Shown piece by piece: positions 19,291 to 27,610 of a stretch of DNA of 40,965 nucleotides (positions within the stretch are counted from its first letter, which is position 1; every line of letters begins with the position of its first letter). The notes below the pieces were generated by a model. That model ran no database searches. It saw only the letters and a list, made by a program, of their open reading frames with translations, and had not been told where the DNA came from. This DNA is from Acidimicrobiia bacterium. GTDB lineage: Bacteria > Actinomycetota > Acidimicrobiia > Acidimicrobiales > Bin134. The DNA is taken from contig VYEX01000034.1 in the NCBI GenBank assembly GCA_009842675.1, positions 1 through 40,965 of the forward strand, in the 5' to 3' direction. Position numbers and translations under genes: made by a program.

Positions 19291-20160
19291 ATGCAGCCTG
19301 ACCCCACGCCCATACGCAGCCTGTTGTTTGTCCCCGCAAACCGACCGGATCGGATGCAGAAGGCGCTGAGATCGGAAGCCGACGGGGTTGTGTTCGACTT
19401 GGAGAGCGCCATTCCCCGCGGAACAGCCGCCGAATCCCGAGACTGCGTCCGCCAGGCTTTGGAAGCCCACACACCGGATCAAGCGGCAATATTCGTCCGG
19501 GTCTCAGCGGTTGGCACGGCCGACTTCGCTCCCGATCTGGAAGCCTGCCTCCATCCATCGCTGACCGCGGTGATGCTGCCTCAAGTCACCGACCCAGAAG
19601 AGGTAATCATCACCAATTCCGCTCTGGAAGGGACAGAGATCCGCATTATGCCGTTGGTGGAAACCGCATCGGCCGTACGTCAGGCCTACGAATTGGCTAC
19701 CGCCTCCGAGCGGGTGGCTTACATGGGGGGCGCCACTGGCCGCCATGGTGACTTGGGCCGCTCGGTGGGATTCCAGTGGACGCCCGAAGGCACAGAGACC
19801 CTCTACCTGCGGCAAAAGGTACTCATCGACGTGCGTTCGGCCGGAGTGCCCAACCCACTGTCCGGACTCTGGGGAACCGTCGACGACCTCGACGGCCTTA
19901 CTCGGTTCGCCCACCAAACTCGGCAGCTCGGTTACGAGGGGATGATGATCATCCACCCCACCCACATTCCCATCGTCAACCAGGCGTTCTCCCCCACTCC
20001 CGAAGAGATAGAAGGCTGGCGCCGACTCATTGCCGCCATCGAAGAAGCCGAAGCCCAGGGCATAGGCGCCTTCCGCTACGAAGGCCGCCTCATCGACCAC
20101 GCCCATCTCCTAACCGCCCAACAGAACCTCTCCCGCGCTTCCAAACTAGGTCTCATCTAA
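19291..20160 (+). CDS. HpcH/HpaI aldolase / citrate lyase beta-subunit (CitE) family protein
   Basis: A 289-residue TIM-barrel protein of the CitE-like group. Seen are the RSLLFVPANRPDRMQKAL start, the GVVFDLESAIP metal-site strand (about residue 32), the IMPLVETASAV strand carrying a conserved Glu (about 115) and GMMIIHPTHIPIVN near the C-terminus. Stand-alone members split or thioesterify malyl-CoA, citramalyl-CoA or related acyl-CoAs. No citrate lyase alpha or gamma genes are nearby, so citrate lyase itself is unlikely and the substrate is open. ATG 19291 is 9 bases after serB, so the two are likely co-transcribed. Confidence 0.85.
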   Translation: MQPDPTPIRSLLFVPANRPDRMQKALRSEADGVVFDLESAIPRGTAAESRDCVRQALEAHTPDQAAIFVRVSAVGTADFAPDLEACLHPSLTAVMLPQVTDPEEVIITNSALEGTEIRIMPLVETASAVRQAYELATASERVAYMGGATGRHGDLGRSVGFQWTPEGTETLYLRQKVLIDVRSAGVPNPLSGLWGTVDDLDGLTRFAHQTRQLGYEGMMIIHPTHIPIVNQAFSPTPEEIEGWRRLIAAIEEAEAQGIGAFRYEGRLIDHAHLLTAQQNLSRASKLGLI

Positions 20161-20253
20161 CGAGAGAAGGTGGCCCCCAACGGAGGCAGGCTGGGGGGTG
20201 GCAATTCGCTCTACGGCAGCACAAACCAACTACCAGGCTGCTACAACACTGCT

Positions 20254-20754
20254 ATGGCACAGACCACATTCGGCGACACAACCATCAACACCGGCGGCGA
20301 CCTCCCTGCGGTGGGATCAGCAGCACCGGCATTCACGCTCACCGGCGGCGACCTGTCCCCCGTCACGCTTGAGGGCCTGGCCGGCCGCAACGTGGTGCTC
20401 AACATCTTCCCCAGCATCGACACCGGCGTGTGCGCCAACAGCGTGCGGGCCTTCAACGAGCGGGCTGCCGGTCTCGACAACACCACCGTGATCTGCGCTT
20501 CGATGGACCTGCCCTTCGCCGGTTCCCGCTTCTGCGGTGCCGAGGGCATCGAAAACGTCACCATTGGCTCCATCTTCCGCAACCGGGAGTTCTTGGACGA
20601 CTACGGCGTGGAGATGGTCGACGGCCCCCTGTCCGGTCTCACCGCCCGAGCTGTGGTGGTCGTTGGCCCCGACGGCACCGTGGCCCACAGCGAGCTGGCA
20701 GCCGCCATCGCCGACGAGCCAAACTACGACGCCGCCCTGGCCGCCTGCTCCTGA
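20254..20754 (+). CDS. tpx: Thiol peroxidase Tpx (2-Cys peroxiredoxin)
   Basis: A 166-residue peroxiredoxin that reduces hydroperoxides with electrons from thioredoxin. The peroxidatic site PSIDTGVCANSVRAFN has Cys60, and the resolving Cys94 is in SRFCGAEGIENV, matching E. coli Cys61 and Cys95. ATG at 20254 fits the family N-terminus (MAQTTFGDTTINTGGDLP); an in-frame upstream start would add an unrelated stretch. There is no ribosome-binding site, but TACAAC lies 6 bases before the ATG, so a leaderless mRNA is possible. It converges on the AI-2E-family gene with only 14 bases between. Confidence 0.95.
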   Translation: MAQTTFGDTTINTGGDLPAVGSAAPAFTLTGGDLSPVTLEGLAGRNVVLNIFPSIDTGVCANSVRAFNERAAGLDNTTVICASMDLPFAGSRFCGAEGIENVTIGSIFRNREFLDDYGVEMVDGPLSGLTARAVVVVGPDGTVAHSELAAAIADEPNYDAALAACS

Positions 20755-20755
20755 C

Positions 20756-20768
20756 CGGGTTTAACCCG
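20756..20768. terminator. Short palindrome between convergent tpx and AI-2E-family genes
   Basis: CGGGTT (20756-20761) and AACCCG (20763-20768) form a near-perfect palindrome that fills the 14-base gap between two convergent stops. Being symmetric it could stop transcription from both sides. The stem is short, so confidence is limited. Confidence 0.4.
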
Positions 20769-21932
20769 TCATTTGGGAGTGAACACCCGGCCCAACATTT
20801 GGCGGAGGCGGTCTCCTAAGGGTTCGCGTTCAGGATGCTGGGCCGCTTCGGCGTCTTCGAGCTCCTGTACCACCTCATGGCGTTCGAGGTAGCTGGCCAA
20901 AAAGGCCTGGATGGTGGCGGCCGCGGGGAGGGCCAACACTGCCCCCACCGCCCCTAGTAGCAGGCTTCCGACTATCACCGATCCGAAGGCCACGGTCACG
21001 TGTATCTCCATGGTGTGGGCAGTCACCTTGGGCTGGAGCAGGTAGTTCTCCACCTGCTGGTACACCACTATGGCGATCAGCATGGCCAGCCCGGTCGAAG
21101 GCTGGTCCAGCAACCCGATGATCACCGGCAGCGCCCCAGCTATGTAGGTGCCGATGACCGGTACGAACTGCGATATCAAGCCCACCCACATGGCCATCGG
21201 CACTGGGAACGGCGCCCCGACCAGCCAAAACACCAGCCAGTGCACCAAAAACGAGATCACCGCCAGGATCAGCCGGCTGTAGATGTATCCCCCGGTCTTG
21301 TCGATTGCCAGATTCCAGATGCTCAGTACCTGGCGCTGTCGTTCAGCCGGCAGCAGAGAGCAGATGTTGCGGCGCAGCTTGGGCCCTTCGGCAACCAGAT
21401 AGAACGTAAACAACGCGATGGTCAGGATCTGGAACAGCACTTGCAGCACGGTGGCGCCCAGGTTGATCAGATTGTCGGCCAACCGGGTCGCCAAGTTGGC
21501 GACTGCTCCACCCTCCTGAAACTCATCAAGCAGCCCTTGCGCGTCGACTTCAATGTCGAATGTGTCCTCCAGCCAATCCTCTATGTCGTTGATGTAACCG
21601 GGGGCGTCGTCGGCGAAATCGCCGATCTGGTCAGCCAGAACCGTGCCAATGGCCCATAGAAACAACCCCACTGCCGCCAGCAATGCCAGGAACATGATCC
21701 CGGTGCCCACTCCCCGGCGAATGCCCAACCTCTCCATGCGGTTCACCGCGGGCTCCAGTGCGAATGACAGGAAGAACGACACCAACACGATCACGATGAG
21801 CATCTTCAGCTCCGCGATCAGCCACCCCAGCACGTACAGCCCGCCGAGAGCGACCGCACCGGTCAGAATGGCCCGAAACAGCCAAGGCGGCACCTTCTGG
21901 GACGGCGTCTCTTCAGGCGAAACTTCGTCCAC
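20769..21932 (-). CDS. AI-2E family membrane transporter/permease
   Basis: A 387-residue polytopic membrane protein of the AI-2E (PF01594) family. Seven to eight hydrophobic helices are visible: a pair near residues 20-60, one near 75-95, one near 165-185 (LQILTIALFTFYLVAEGP), then a dense C-terminal group from 220 to 350. The family signature region MWVGLISQFVPVIGTYIAGALPVII (split around residues 255-280) and YLLQPKVTAHTMEIH are present. Members have been linked to autoinducer-2 export, sodium/proton exchange or other transport, so the substrate is unknown. The start is GTG at 21932 with no clear ribosome-binding site. It is antisense within the block that separates rpsJ from rplC, and divergent from the rplC promoter. 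Confidence 0.88.
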   Translation of the reverse strand: MDEVSPEETPSQKVPPWLFRAILTGAVALGGLYVLGWLIAELKMLIVIVLVSFFLSFALEPAVNRMERLGIRRGVGTGIMFLALLAAVGLFLWAIGTVLADQIGDFADDAPGYINDIEDWLEDTFDIEVDAQGLLDEFQEGGAVANLATRLADNLINLGATVLQVLFQILTIALFTFYLVAEGPKLRRNICSLLPAERQRQVLSIWNLAIDKTGGYIYSRLILAVISFLVHWLVFWLVGAPFPVPMAMWVGLISQFVPVIGTYIAGALPVIIGLLDQPSTGLAMLIAIVVYQQVENYLLQPKVTAHTMEIHVTVAFGSVIVGSLLLGAVGAVLALPAAATIQAFLASYLERHEVVQELEDAEAAQHPEREPLGDRLRQMLGRVFTPK

Positions 21933-21971
21933 GGTTTCACGCTAACCCTCGCCTTTTGCCCAATCGGGGAT

Positions 21972-22000
21972 TTGGTCCAACCCCTCTCAACCGCTATCAT
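21972..22000 (+). promoter_or_regulatory. Sigma-A-type promoter for the rplC operon
   Basis: TTGGTC (21972-21977) and TATCAT (21995-22000) are separated by exactly 17 bases. Transcription would begin near 22007, leaving a 5' leader of about 173 bases before rplC. This promoter replaces the one that would normally lie before rpsJ, since the S10 operon is split here. Confidence 0.65.
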
Positions 22001-22009
22001 TTGTACTTC

Positions 22010-22157
22010 GTGCCGGCTCCGGTCGGCACTGTTCGTGTCAAACGACGTCCGTCAAGGCCCACAAGGGGCAATAACCCTGCTCCGGGAACCAGACGGCACA
22101 ACCGAAACCCGCTCCGCCGGAATGACCCGCCAACTGGGTCAGCACCCGTGCGGAGCG
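22010..22157 (+). promoter_or_regulatory. Structured 5' leader of the rplC operon
   Basis: GTGCCG (22010-22015) pairs with CGGCAC (22024-22029) as a first hairpin. Further on, CGCTCCGC (22110-22117) pairs perfectly with GCGGAGCG (22150-22157). Nested inside, TGACCC (22123-22128) pairs with GGGTCA (22136-22141) around a 7-base loop. The nested element ends 22 bases before the rplC ATG. In enterobacteria L4, encoded two genes into this operon, binds the S10 leader and represses it. A comparable ribosomal-protein-binding leader is inferred here, not shown. Confidence 0.55.
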
Positions 22158-22179
22158 TTCGCGTGAAGGCAGGGTCGCG

Positions 22180-22824
22180 ATGGTTGCCAAGGCGATTGTC
22201 GGCGAAAAACTAGGAATGACCCAGGTATGGGATGAGGACGACCGCGTCGTCCCCGTCACCGTGCTGCGGGTGGAACCCTGTCGCATTGTGCAGGTCAAGA
22301 GACCGGAGACCGACGGCTATTCAGCTCTCCAGGTGACCTACGGAACTCAGAGTCCCGATCGGATTACCCAGCCGGAGCGGGGGCATTTGGACAAGGCTGG
22401 CGTCGCTCCCGGTCGCAAGCTGGTTGAATTGCGCCTCGACGATGTGGGTGCCTACGAAGCTGGCCAGGAGATCGGCGTCGACGTGTTCGACGGCGGCGAG
22501 CGAGTGGACGTTACCGGTGTCAGCAAGGGCAAGGGATTCTCTGGGGTCATGAAGCGGCACAACTTCAGCGGCCAGAAGGCCAGCCACGGAGCCCATAAGG
22601 TCCACCGCAAGCCCGGCGCCGTGGGCCAGTGCGCCACGCCATCAAGGATTTTCCGCGGCAAGAAGATGCCGGGACGAACAGGGGCTGAGAGGGTCACCAC
22701 GCTGAACCTCCAGGTGGTGAGGGTGGACACCGAAAACGATCTGATTCTGTTGAAGGGCTCTGTGCCAGGCCGGCGAGGATCCACCGTGCTGATTCGCAGC
22801 GCGGTCAAGAACGGAGCGAAGTGA
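22180..22824 (+). CDS. rplC: 50S ribosomal protein L3
   Basis: A 214-residue L3 that reaches the peptidyl-transferase centre and starts 50S assembly. It shows the KAIVGEKLGMTQVWDEDDRVVPVTV start, the GKGFSGVMKRHNFSGQKASHGAHKVHRKPGA region split around residues 110-145, and the RVTTLNLQVVRVD strand near the C-terminus. The length is typical. ATG 22180 lies after AAGGCAGG. It is the first gene of the downstream S10 segment; its stop is separated from rplD by two bases. Confidence 0.97.
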   Translation: MVAKAIVGEKLGMTQVWDEDDRVVPVTVLRVEPCRIVQVKRPETDGYSALQVTYGTQSPDRITQPERGHLDKAGVAPGRKLVELRLDDVGAYEAGQEIGVDVFDGGERVDVTGVSKGKGFSGVMKRHNFSGQKASHGAHKVHRKPGAVGQCATPSRIFRGKKMPGRTGAERVTTLNLQVVRVDTENDLILLKGSVPGRRGSTVLIRSAVKNGAK

Positions 22825-22826
22825 CC

Positions 22827-23573
22827 ATGGCGACCGCCCCAGTCGATGAGGCTCCGGTTCTGCAAGTGCACACCGTCACCGTTCGCAACCCGTCATCCGG
22901 TAGGAAGACCGGATCAGTGGACTTGGATCCTGAGGTGTTTGGGATCGAACCCAACGTCGCCGTCCTGCACCAGGTGGTCACTGCCCAACTGGCCGCTCGA
23001 CGCCGGGGAACCCAGAACACCAAGACCAGAGCCGAGGTCAGAGGCGGTGGCGGCAAACCGTGGCGGCAGAAGGGCACCGGCCGAGCCCGCCACGGCTCAA
23101 CCCGCAATCCCCAATGGCGGGGCGGGGGCGTGGCCCTGGGTCCCAAGCCCCGGAGCTACCGCCAGCGCACTCCCAGGAAGATGATTCGCCTGGCCCTGCG
23201 ATCGGCGCTGTCCGATCAGGCCCGCGACGAAAAGGTCATCGTGGTCGACCGCTGGAGATTCGAGGCCCCCCGCACCAAGGAGGCCATCGCTGCCCTCAGC
23301 GCCCTGAAGCTGGACGGCAAGGTGCTGGTGGTGGCCGACCGCGACCAGTCGGAGGTGTGGAAGAGCTTCCGCAACCTACAGCAGGTTCACCTCATCAGCC
23401 CCGGAGAGCTGAACGCCTACGACGTGCTGGTGTCCGACTCGGTGGTGTTCACCTTGGACACCCTGCCCACCTCGGCCTCGGCCGAGTCCGAGGATGAAGC
23501 CGCTGATCAGGTCACTGGCGAAGCCGCCAATGACGAGGGGCCCGGCGAAGCCGCCGATGAGGGGGAAATCTGA
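22827..23573 (+). CDS. rplD: 50S ribosomal protein L4
   Basis: A protein of 248 residues. L4 lines the upper exit tunnel and in some bacteria represses the S10 operon. Conserved stretches are [36 protein letters not shown] (seen in parts near residues 55-90), [15 protein letters not shown] and the C-terminal strand [16 protein letters not shown]. The last ~30 residues are an acidic Glu/Ala/Asp tail absent from most L4 proteins. ATG 22827 has GGAG ten bases upstream; GTG at 22821, overlapping the rplC stop, is an alternative. rplW overlaps its stop by one base. Confidence 0.96.
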   Translation: MATAPVDEAPVLQVHTVTVRNPSSGRKTGSVDLDPEVFGIEPNVAVLHQVVTAQLAARRRGTQNTKTRAEVRGGGGKPWRQKGTGRARHGSTRNPQWRGGGVALGPKPRSYRQRTPRKMIRLALRSALSDQARDEKVIVVDRWRFEAPRTKEAIAALSALKLDGKVLVVADRDQSEVWKSFRNLQQVHLISPGELNAYDVLVSDSVVFTLDTLPTSASAESEDEAADQVTGEAANDEGPGEAADEGEI

Positions 23574-23863
23574 TGAAGGATCCCCGCGACGTGGTCTTGG
23601 CCCCAATCGTCTCAGAGAAGTCCTACGAGCTGCTGGAGTCCAACGTCTACACCTTCCGGGTCCACCCCACCGCGTCCAAGCCCGAGATCAAGGACGCCAT
23701 CGAGACCCTATTCGACGTCACCGTTCTCAAGGTGAACACCATGAACCGCAAGGGCAAGCGCCGCCGAAACCGCCGCAGCCTCTCCTACGGCCGCAAACCC
23801 GACACCAAGCGGGCCCTGGTCACGCTGGCTGAGGGTGACGAGATCGAGTTGTTCGACGTTTAG
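23573..23863 (+). CDS. rplW: 50S ribosomal protein L23
   Basis: A 96-residue L23 at the tunnel exit, the docking site for trigger factor and SRP. The family features are the [20 protein letters not shown] start, the [22 protein letters not shown] helix and the [16 protein letters not shown] extended loop (about residues 58-75). The length is normal. The ATG overlaps the rplD stop by one base, and rplB follows after 8 bases. Confidence 0.97.
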   Translation: MKDPRDVVLAPIVSEKSYELLESNVYTFRVHPTASKPEIKDAIETLFDVTVLKVNTMNRKGKRRRNRRSLSYGRKPDTKRALVTLAEGDEIELFDV

Positions 23864-23871
23864 GGAACGCC

Positions 23872-24708
23872 ATGGCAGTACGCAGACGAAATCCCACCAG
23901 CCCCGGCCGGCGCTTTCAGACAGTGTCGGACTTCTCCGGCATCACCGCCACAAAGCCGGAACGGTCGCTGGTCGCCAAGAAGACTGGAACTGGCGGACGA
24001 AACAATCACGGGCGCAAGACCTCCCGGCATCGGGGCGGAGGCCACAAGCAGCGCTACCGGGTCATCGATTTCAGGCGAGCCAAAGACGGCGTACCTGCCA
24101 CGGTGGCGTCGGTGGAGTACGACCCCAACCGCAACTGCCGCATCCTGCTGCTGCACTTCCACGACGGCGAGAAGCGCTACATCTTGGCCCCCGAAGGCGT
24201 GGGCGTGGGCGATATCCTGCAAAACGGGCCGGGGTCAGAGATCAGGCCGGGCAACGCCCTGCCGCTGAGGTATATCCCAGTAGGCACCACCGTCCATGCC
24301 GTGGAGCTCAAGCCCGGCGGCGGTGCCCGCATGGCCCGCTCGGCTGGGGCCAGCGCCCAACTCGTGGCCAAGGAGGGAACCTTCGCCACCATTCGCCTGC
24401 CCAGCACCGAGATGCGCCGGGTGCCCATCGACTGCCGGGCCACGGTTGGATCGGTGGGCAACGCCGAAGCCGAGCTCATCAAGCTGGGCAAAGCCGGGCG
24501 ATCCCGCTGGAAGGGAGTTCGCCCCCAAACCCGCGGCGTGGCCATGAATCCGGTGGACCACCCCTTAGGCGGCGGCGAGGGCAAGTCCTCCGGTGGCCGC
24601 CACCCGGTATCGCCCTGGGGCAAGGCCGAGGGACGCACCCGCAACAAGAAGAAGAAGTCTCAGCAGATGATCGTCCGACGGCGCCGTACCCGCGGCGGGC
24701 GTCGCTAG
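23872..24708 (+). CDS. rplB: 50S ribosomal protein L2
   Basis: A 278-residue L2, needed for subunit association and peptidyl transfer. Recognisable are the [18 protein letters not shown] start, [21 protein letters not shown] (about 40-60), the [16 protein letters not shown] strand and the C-terminal [21 protein letters not shown]. In that last segment the conserved His (the E. coli His229 equivalent) follows VD. The basic tail [14 protein letters not shown] is as expected. The length is the family norm. rpsS begins 11 bases downstream. Confidence 0.98.
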   Translation: MAVRRRNPTSPGRRFQTVSDFSGITATKPERSLVAKKTGTGGRNNHGRKTSRHRGGGHKQRYRVIDFRRAKDGVPATVASVEYDPNRNCRILLLHFHDGEKRYILAPEGVGVGDILQNGPGSEIRPGNALPLRYIPVGTTVHAVELKPGGGARMARSAGASAQLVAKEGTFATIRLPSTEMRRVPIDCRATVGSVGNAEAELIKLGKAGRSRWKGVRPQTRGVAMNPVDHPLGGGEGKSSGGRHPVSPWGKAEGRTRNKKKKSQQMIVRRRRTRGGRR

Positions 24709-24719
24709 GGGGTCCGCAA

Positions 24720-24998
24720 ATGCCCAGAAGCTTGAAGAAAGACCCGTTCGTCGACGGCCACCTGTTGCGCAAGGTCGACGAGCTCAACGACCAGAACACC
24801 AAGCAGGTCATCCGGACGTGGTCCCGCCGCTCCACCATCATTCCTGACATGGTGGGCCACACCATTGCGGTCCATGACGGGCGCAAGCACGTTCCGGTGT
24901 ACATCACCGAGTCGATGGTGGGCCACAAGCTGGGTGAATTCGCCCCCACACGTACGTTCCGGGCCCACGCCGGCCAAGAGCGGGGAGCCCAGCGCTGA
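24720..24998 (+). CDS. rpsS: 30S ribosomal protein S19
   Basis: A 92-residue S19 in the 30S head, forming an intersubunit bridge with S13. It has the [19 protein letters not shown] start, [20 protein letters not shown] (about residues 35-54) and [16 protein letters not shown] near the end. ATG 24720 follows a GGGGGT purine run. The stop TGA shares one base with the rplV ATG, suggesting reinitiation. Confidence 0.97.
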   Translation: MPRSLKKDPFVDGHLLRKVDELNDQNTKQVIRTWSRRSTIIPDMVGHTIAVHDGRKHVPVYITESMVGHKLGEFAPTRTFRAHAGQERGAQR

Positions 24999-25693
24999 TG
25001 GCTGCGGTCACCGTGGGCAGCGAAACCCGCCCGGGCAGCCGGGCCGTGGCCAAGTACGTGCGCTCCTCGGCCTTCAAGGCTCGGGAGGTGCTCGACTTGG
25101 TACGGGGCAAGTCGTATTCCGAGGCCCGGGAGATCCTGACCTTTTCCGAGCGGCGCATCTCCGACACGATCGCTAAGTGCCTCGACTCCGCGGTGGCCAA
25201 TGCCGAGCATAATGACGAACTCGACGGCGAAGAGCTCTTCGTGGCTGCCTGCTACGCCGACGAGGGCCCCACGCTGAAGCGCTGGCGGCCCCGGGCCCGA
25301 GGCCGAGCCACTCGCATTCGCAAGCGGACTTGTCACATCACCGTGGTGGTGGCCCGCTACACCGACGAAGAGCTGGCCGCCATCGATGCCCGCCTGGCCC
25401 TCAAGGGCACCGGACGGCGCAGCTCGGCTGCCGAGGCTCGCCGTCGGAGAGTGGCAGCCAGCCGGGAACGCGACGCAGAACGGGCTGCAGAGCAGGAACG
25501 CGACCAAGACGAGGACGATTTGGAGGCTCTAGAGGGAGACCTCGACGACGAAGCCCTGGAGGCGGACTTCGAAGACGCCGCCGACGAAGACGAACAAGAC
25601 GAGCCAGTGGCCGAAGACGCCGCCGACGAAGACGAACAAGACGAGCCAGTGGCCGAAGACGCCGCCGACGAAGACGAAGAGAAGGAATCCTGA
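24998..25693 (+). CDS. rplV: 50S ribosomal protein L22 with long acidic C-terminal tail
   Basis: A 231-residue L22, about twice the usual length. The core (about 1-125) has [20 protein letters not shown] and the tunnel-lining beta-hairpin [20 protein letters not shown], ending [10 protein letters not shown]. The hairpin reaches into the exit tunnel, where macrolide-resistance changes occur in other species. After residue ~125 come a basic Arg/Ala linker and then a strongly acidic tail with a 14-residue unit ([14 protein letters not shown]) repeated exactly at the DNA level. The globular face of L22 lies on the ribosome surface near the tunnel exit, so the tail would project into solvent. It overlaps rpsS and rpsC by one base each. 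Confidence 0.96.
   Translation: MAAVTVGSETRPGSRAVAKYVRSSAFKAREVLDLVRGKSYSEAREILTFSERRISDTIAKCLDSAVANAEHNDELDGEELFVAACYADEGPTLKRWRPRARGRATRIRKRTCHITVVVARYTDEELAAIDARLALKGTGRRSSAAEARRRRVAASRERDAERAAEQERDQDEDDLEALEGDLDDEALEADFEDAADEDEQDEPVAEDAADEDEQDEPVAEDAADEDEEKES
25574..25678 (+). repeat. 42-bp in-frame tandem repeat in rplV
   Basis: The 42-base unit at 25574-25615 recurs at 25616-25657, and its first half recurs again from 25658. The unit is 14 codons, so copy-number change keeps the L22 frame. The sequence identity suggests recent slippage. Confidence 0.9.
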
Positions 25694-26595
25694 TGGGCCA
25701 GAAGATCAACCCCTACGGGTTCCGCCTGGGAGTCACCACCGACTGGAAGTCGCGCTGGTTCGCCAACCGCCGTGAATACGGTGACTTCATCATCGAGGAC
25801 TGGAAGGTGCGCGACTACCTGATGTCAGAGCTGCCTCACGCAGCCATCAGCCGCATCGAGATCGAGCGCACCCGCGACCGACTCCGTGTCGACGTCCACA
25901 CCGCCCGGCCGGGAATCGTCATCGGGCGCCGGGGCAGCGAGGCCGACCGTCTTCGCAACGGCCTGGCCAAGATCACCGGCAACAACCGGGTGCAGCTCAA
26001 CATCCAAGAGATAAAGCAGCCCGAGTTGGATGCCGCGCTCATCTCCCAGGGTGTGGCCGACCAGTTGGCCAACCGGGTGGCTTTCCGCCGGGCCATGAAG
26101 CGAGCGGTGCAGAACGCTCAGAAGGCCGGGGCCCTTGGCATCCGGGTGCAGTGCTCGGGTCGTTTGGGCGGCTCAGAGATGGCTCGCACGGAGTGGTACC
26201 GAGAGGGACGGGTTCCCCTGCACACTCTTCGAGCCGATATCGACTATGGATTCCGGGAGGCCCACACCACTTATGGACGCATCGGCGTAAAGGTGTGGAT
26301 CTACAAGGGCGACATTCTCCCCTACAAGACCCAGGCCGAGGACAAGATCAGCCGCGAGGCGGCCATGGCAGTGGGCGAGGCTTCCGGGACCCAAAAGCCG
26401 AGGGCCGTGGTTTCGTCGGCCGCGGCGCCGCGCCAGGGCGATCATGAGCGCGTCGACGAAACCGAAGAGCCCGCCCCCCTCATCAAAGAAGCCGATCCAG
26501 AGTTCGAGAAGCTGCTCGAGGAGGAAGAGGACATCCTCCGCTCAACCCGCGAGCACAGCGAGACTCCGCACTTCCGTCCGGGCGACGCCGACTGA
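25693..26595 (+). CDS. rpsC: 30S ribosomal protein S3
   Basis: A 300-residue S3 at the mRNA entry channel, with helicase and proofreading roles. It begins [20 protein letters not shown]. The KH domain holds the [14 protein letters not shown] loop (IVIGRRGSE, about residues 75-83), and the C-terminal domain has [30 protein letters not shown] in parts around 150-180. E. coli S3 is 233 residues; here ~70 extra, mainly acidic residues follow. The true start is ATG 25693, overlapping the rplV stop; the frame is open upstream only as a shadow of rplV. rplP follows after 52 bases. Confidence 0.97.
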   Translation: MGQKINPYGFRLGVTTDWKSRWFANRREYGDFIIEDWKVRDYLMSELPHAAISRIEIERTRDRLRVDVHTARPGIVIGRRGSEADRLRNGLAKITGNNRVQLNIQEIKQPELDAALISQGVADQLANRVAFRRAMKRAVQNAQKAGALGIRVQCSGRLGGSEMARTEWYREGRVPLHTLRADIDYGFREAHTTYGRIGVKVWIYKGDILPYKTQAEDKISREAAMAVGEASGTQKPRAVVSSAAAPRQGDHERVDETEEPAPLIKEADPEFEKLLEEEEDILRSTREHSETPHFRPGDAD

Positions 26596-26647
26596 TTGCC
26601 ATGTTGACGTCCGCGACCCCCGAACCCCGCAAAGGCCAGGTCCAGCC

Positions 26648-27061
26648 ATGTTGATGCCCAAGAAGGTCAAACACCGCAAGCACCATCGAGGCCGGACTAA
26701 GGGCATCGCCAAGGGCGGCACCACCGTGAACTTCGGCGAGTACGGGATTAAGGCCCTTGAGCCGGGATGGATCACCGCCCGCCAGATCGAGGCCACCCGT
26801 ATCGCCATCACACGGCACATTCGCCGGGGCGGCAAGGTTTGGATCAACATCTTCCCCGACAAGCCGGTGACCGAGAAGCCGGCGGAGACCCGCATGGGCT
26901 CGGGCAAAGGCAATCCAGAACGTTGGGTAGCCGTGGTCAAACCCGGTCGCATCCTGTTCGAGCTGTCCTACCACGACCGAGAGGTTGCTCGGACGGCCAT
27001 CGAACGGGGAATCCAAAAGCTCCCGATCAAGGCTCGATTCGTCGAGCGCCAGGAAGGGTGA
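26648..27061 (+). CDS. rplP: 50S ribosomal protein L16
   Basis: A 137-residue L16 contacting the A- and P-site tRNA elbows. The start [19 protein letters not shown], the [20 protein letters not shown] stretch (about 31-50) and [20 protein letters not shown] are canonical. ATG 26648 fits the family N-terminus; an earlier in-frame ATG at 26444 would read 68 residues overlapping rpsC and was rejected. The 52-base gap after rpsC contains no clear signal. rpmC follows after 5 bases. Confidence 0.97.
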   Translation: MLMPKKVKHRKHHRGRTKGIAKGGTTVNFGEYGIKALEPGWITARQIEATRIAITRHIRRGGKVWINIFPDKPVTEKPAETRMGSGKGNPERWVAVVKPGRILFELSYHDREVARTAIERGIQKLPIKARFVERQEG

Positions 27062-27066
27062 TTTCT

Positions 27067-27306
27067 ATGGCCCGCACTACCAACTGGCAGACCTTGAGCG
27101 ACTCCGACCTCATCGAACAACTGGACGAGGCCAAAGAAGAGGTGTTCAAGCTCCGCTTCCAGATCGTCACCGGCCGCTTGGACAACACCGCCCGCCTGAA
27201 GCAGGCCAAGAAGGAAGTGGCCCGGGCCATGACCGAGCTGAGGATGCGGGAGATCCAAGCCGCCGAGGCGCTGGAAGCCGAATTGCAGGAGGCCGGCAAT
27301 GGCTGA
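27067..27306 (+). CDS. rpmC: 50S ribosomal protein L29
   Basis: A 79-residue two-helix protein next to L23 at the tunnel exit. The L29 pattern LSDSDLIEQLDEAKEEVFKLRFQ, the TGRLDNTARLKQAKKEVAR signature (about residues 38-57) and the TELRMREI end of helix 2 are visible, followed by a short acidic tail. ATG 27067 is five bases after rplP. The gene overlaps rpsQ by 8 bases, an unusually long coupling overlap in this operon. Confidence 0.95.
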   Translation: MARTTNWQTLSDSDLIEQLDEAKEEVFKLRFQIVTGRLDNTARLKQAKKEVARAMTELRMREIQAAEALEAELQEAGNG

Positions 27307-27610
27307 TCCCACACCCGATCCAACGATCGATCCCACAACCGAGACGCCGTCGGCCGCCCGACCCAACCGCCGCAAGGTGCGGGAGGGCATGGTGACATCG
27401 GTATCCATGGACAAGACCGCGGTGGTGGTGTCCACCGACCGCGTCCGGCATCGCCGGTACAACAAGACCGTGCAGCGCAACACACGCCTGTATGTCCACG
27501 ACGAGTCAAACCAGCTCGCGGTGGGTGACCGGGTGCGAGTGCAGGAAACCCGCCCACTGTCCAAGACCAAGCGGTGGCGACTGGTTGAGATTGTGGAGCG
27601 TGCCCGATGA
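27299..27610 (+). CDS. rpsQ: 30S ribosomal protein S17
   Basis: A 103-residue OB-fold protein of the 30S body. The core starts near residue 24 ([21 protein letters not shown]) and contains [21 protein letters not shown] and the [16 protein letters not shown] end. The first ~23 residues are a Pro/Asp/Thr-rich leader ([11 protein letters not shown]) not found in short S17 proteins. Starts inside the core are possible but lack a better ribosome-binding site. It overlaps rpmC by 8 bases and rplN by 4. Confidence 0.96.
   Translation: MADPTPDPTIDPTTETPSAARPNRRKVREGMVTSVSMDKTAVVVSTDRVRHRRYNKTVQRNTRLYVHDESNQLAVGDRVRVQETRPLSKTKRWRLVEIVERAR

Noticed and set aside
19291..20160. Citrate lyase beta subunit proper (citE)
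   Set aside because: No citD, citF, citC or citX neighbours are present, and the protein resembles stand-alone CitE-like enzymes, so the specific name was withheld.
23835..24998. A 387-codon plus-strand frame over rplB and rpsS
   Set aside because: It is an alternative frame of rplB; its last part is simply rpsS, which starts at 24720.
25574..25678. A possible CRISPR or satellite array
   Set aside because: The repeats are adjacent without spacers, a multiple of three bases long and in frame within L22.
25330..25692. An upstream extension of rpsC by 121 codons
   Set aside because: This part is rplV read in another frame and is Arg/Gly-rich; S3 starts at the conserved MGQKINP at 25693.
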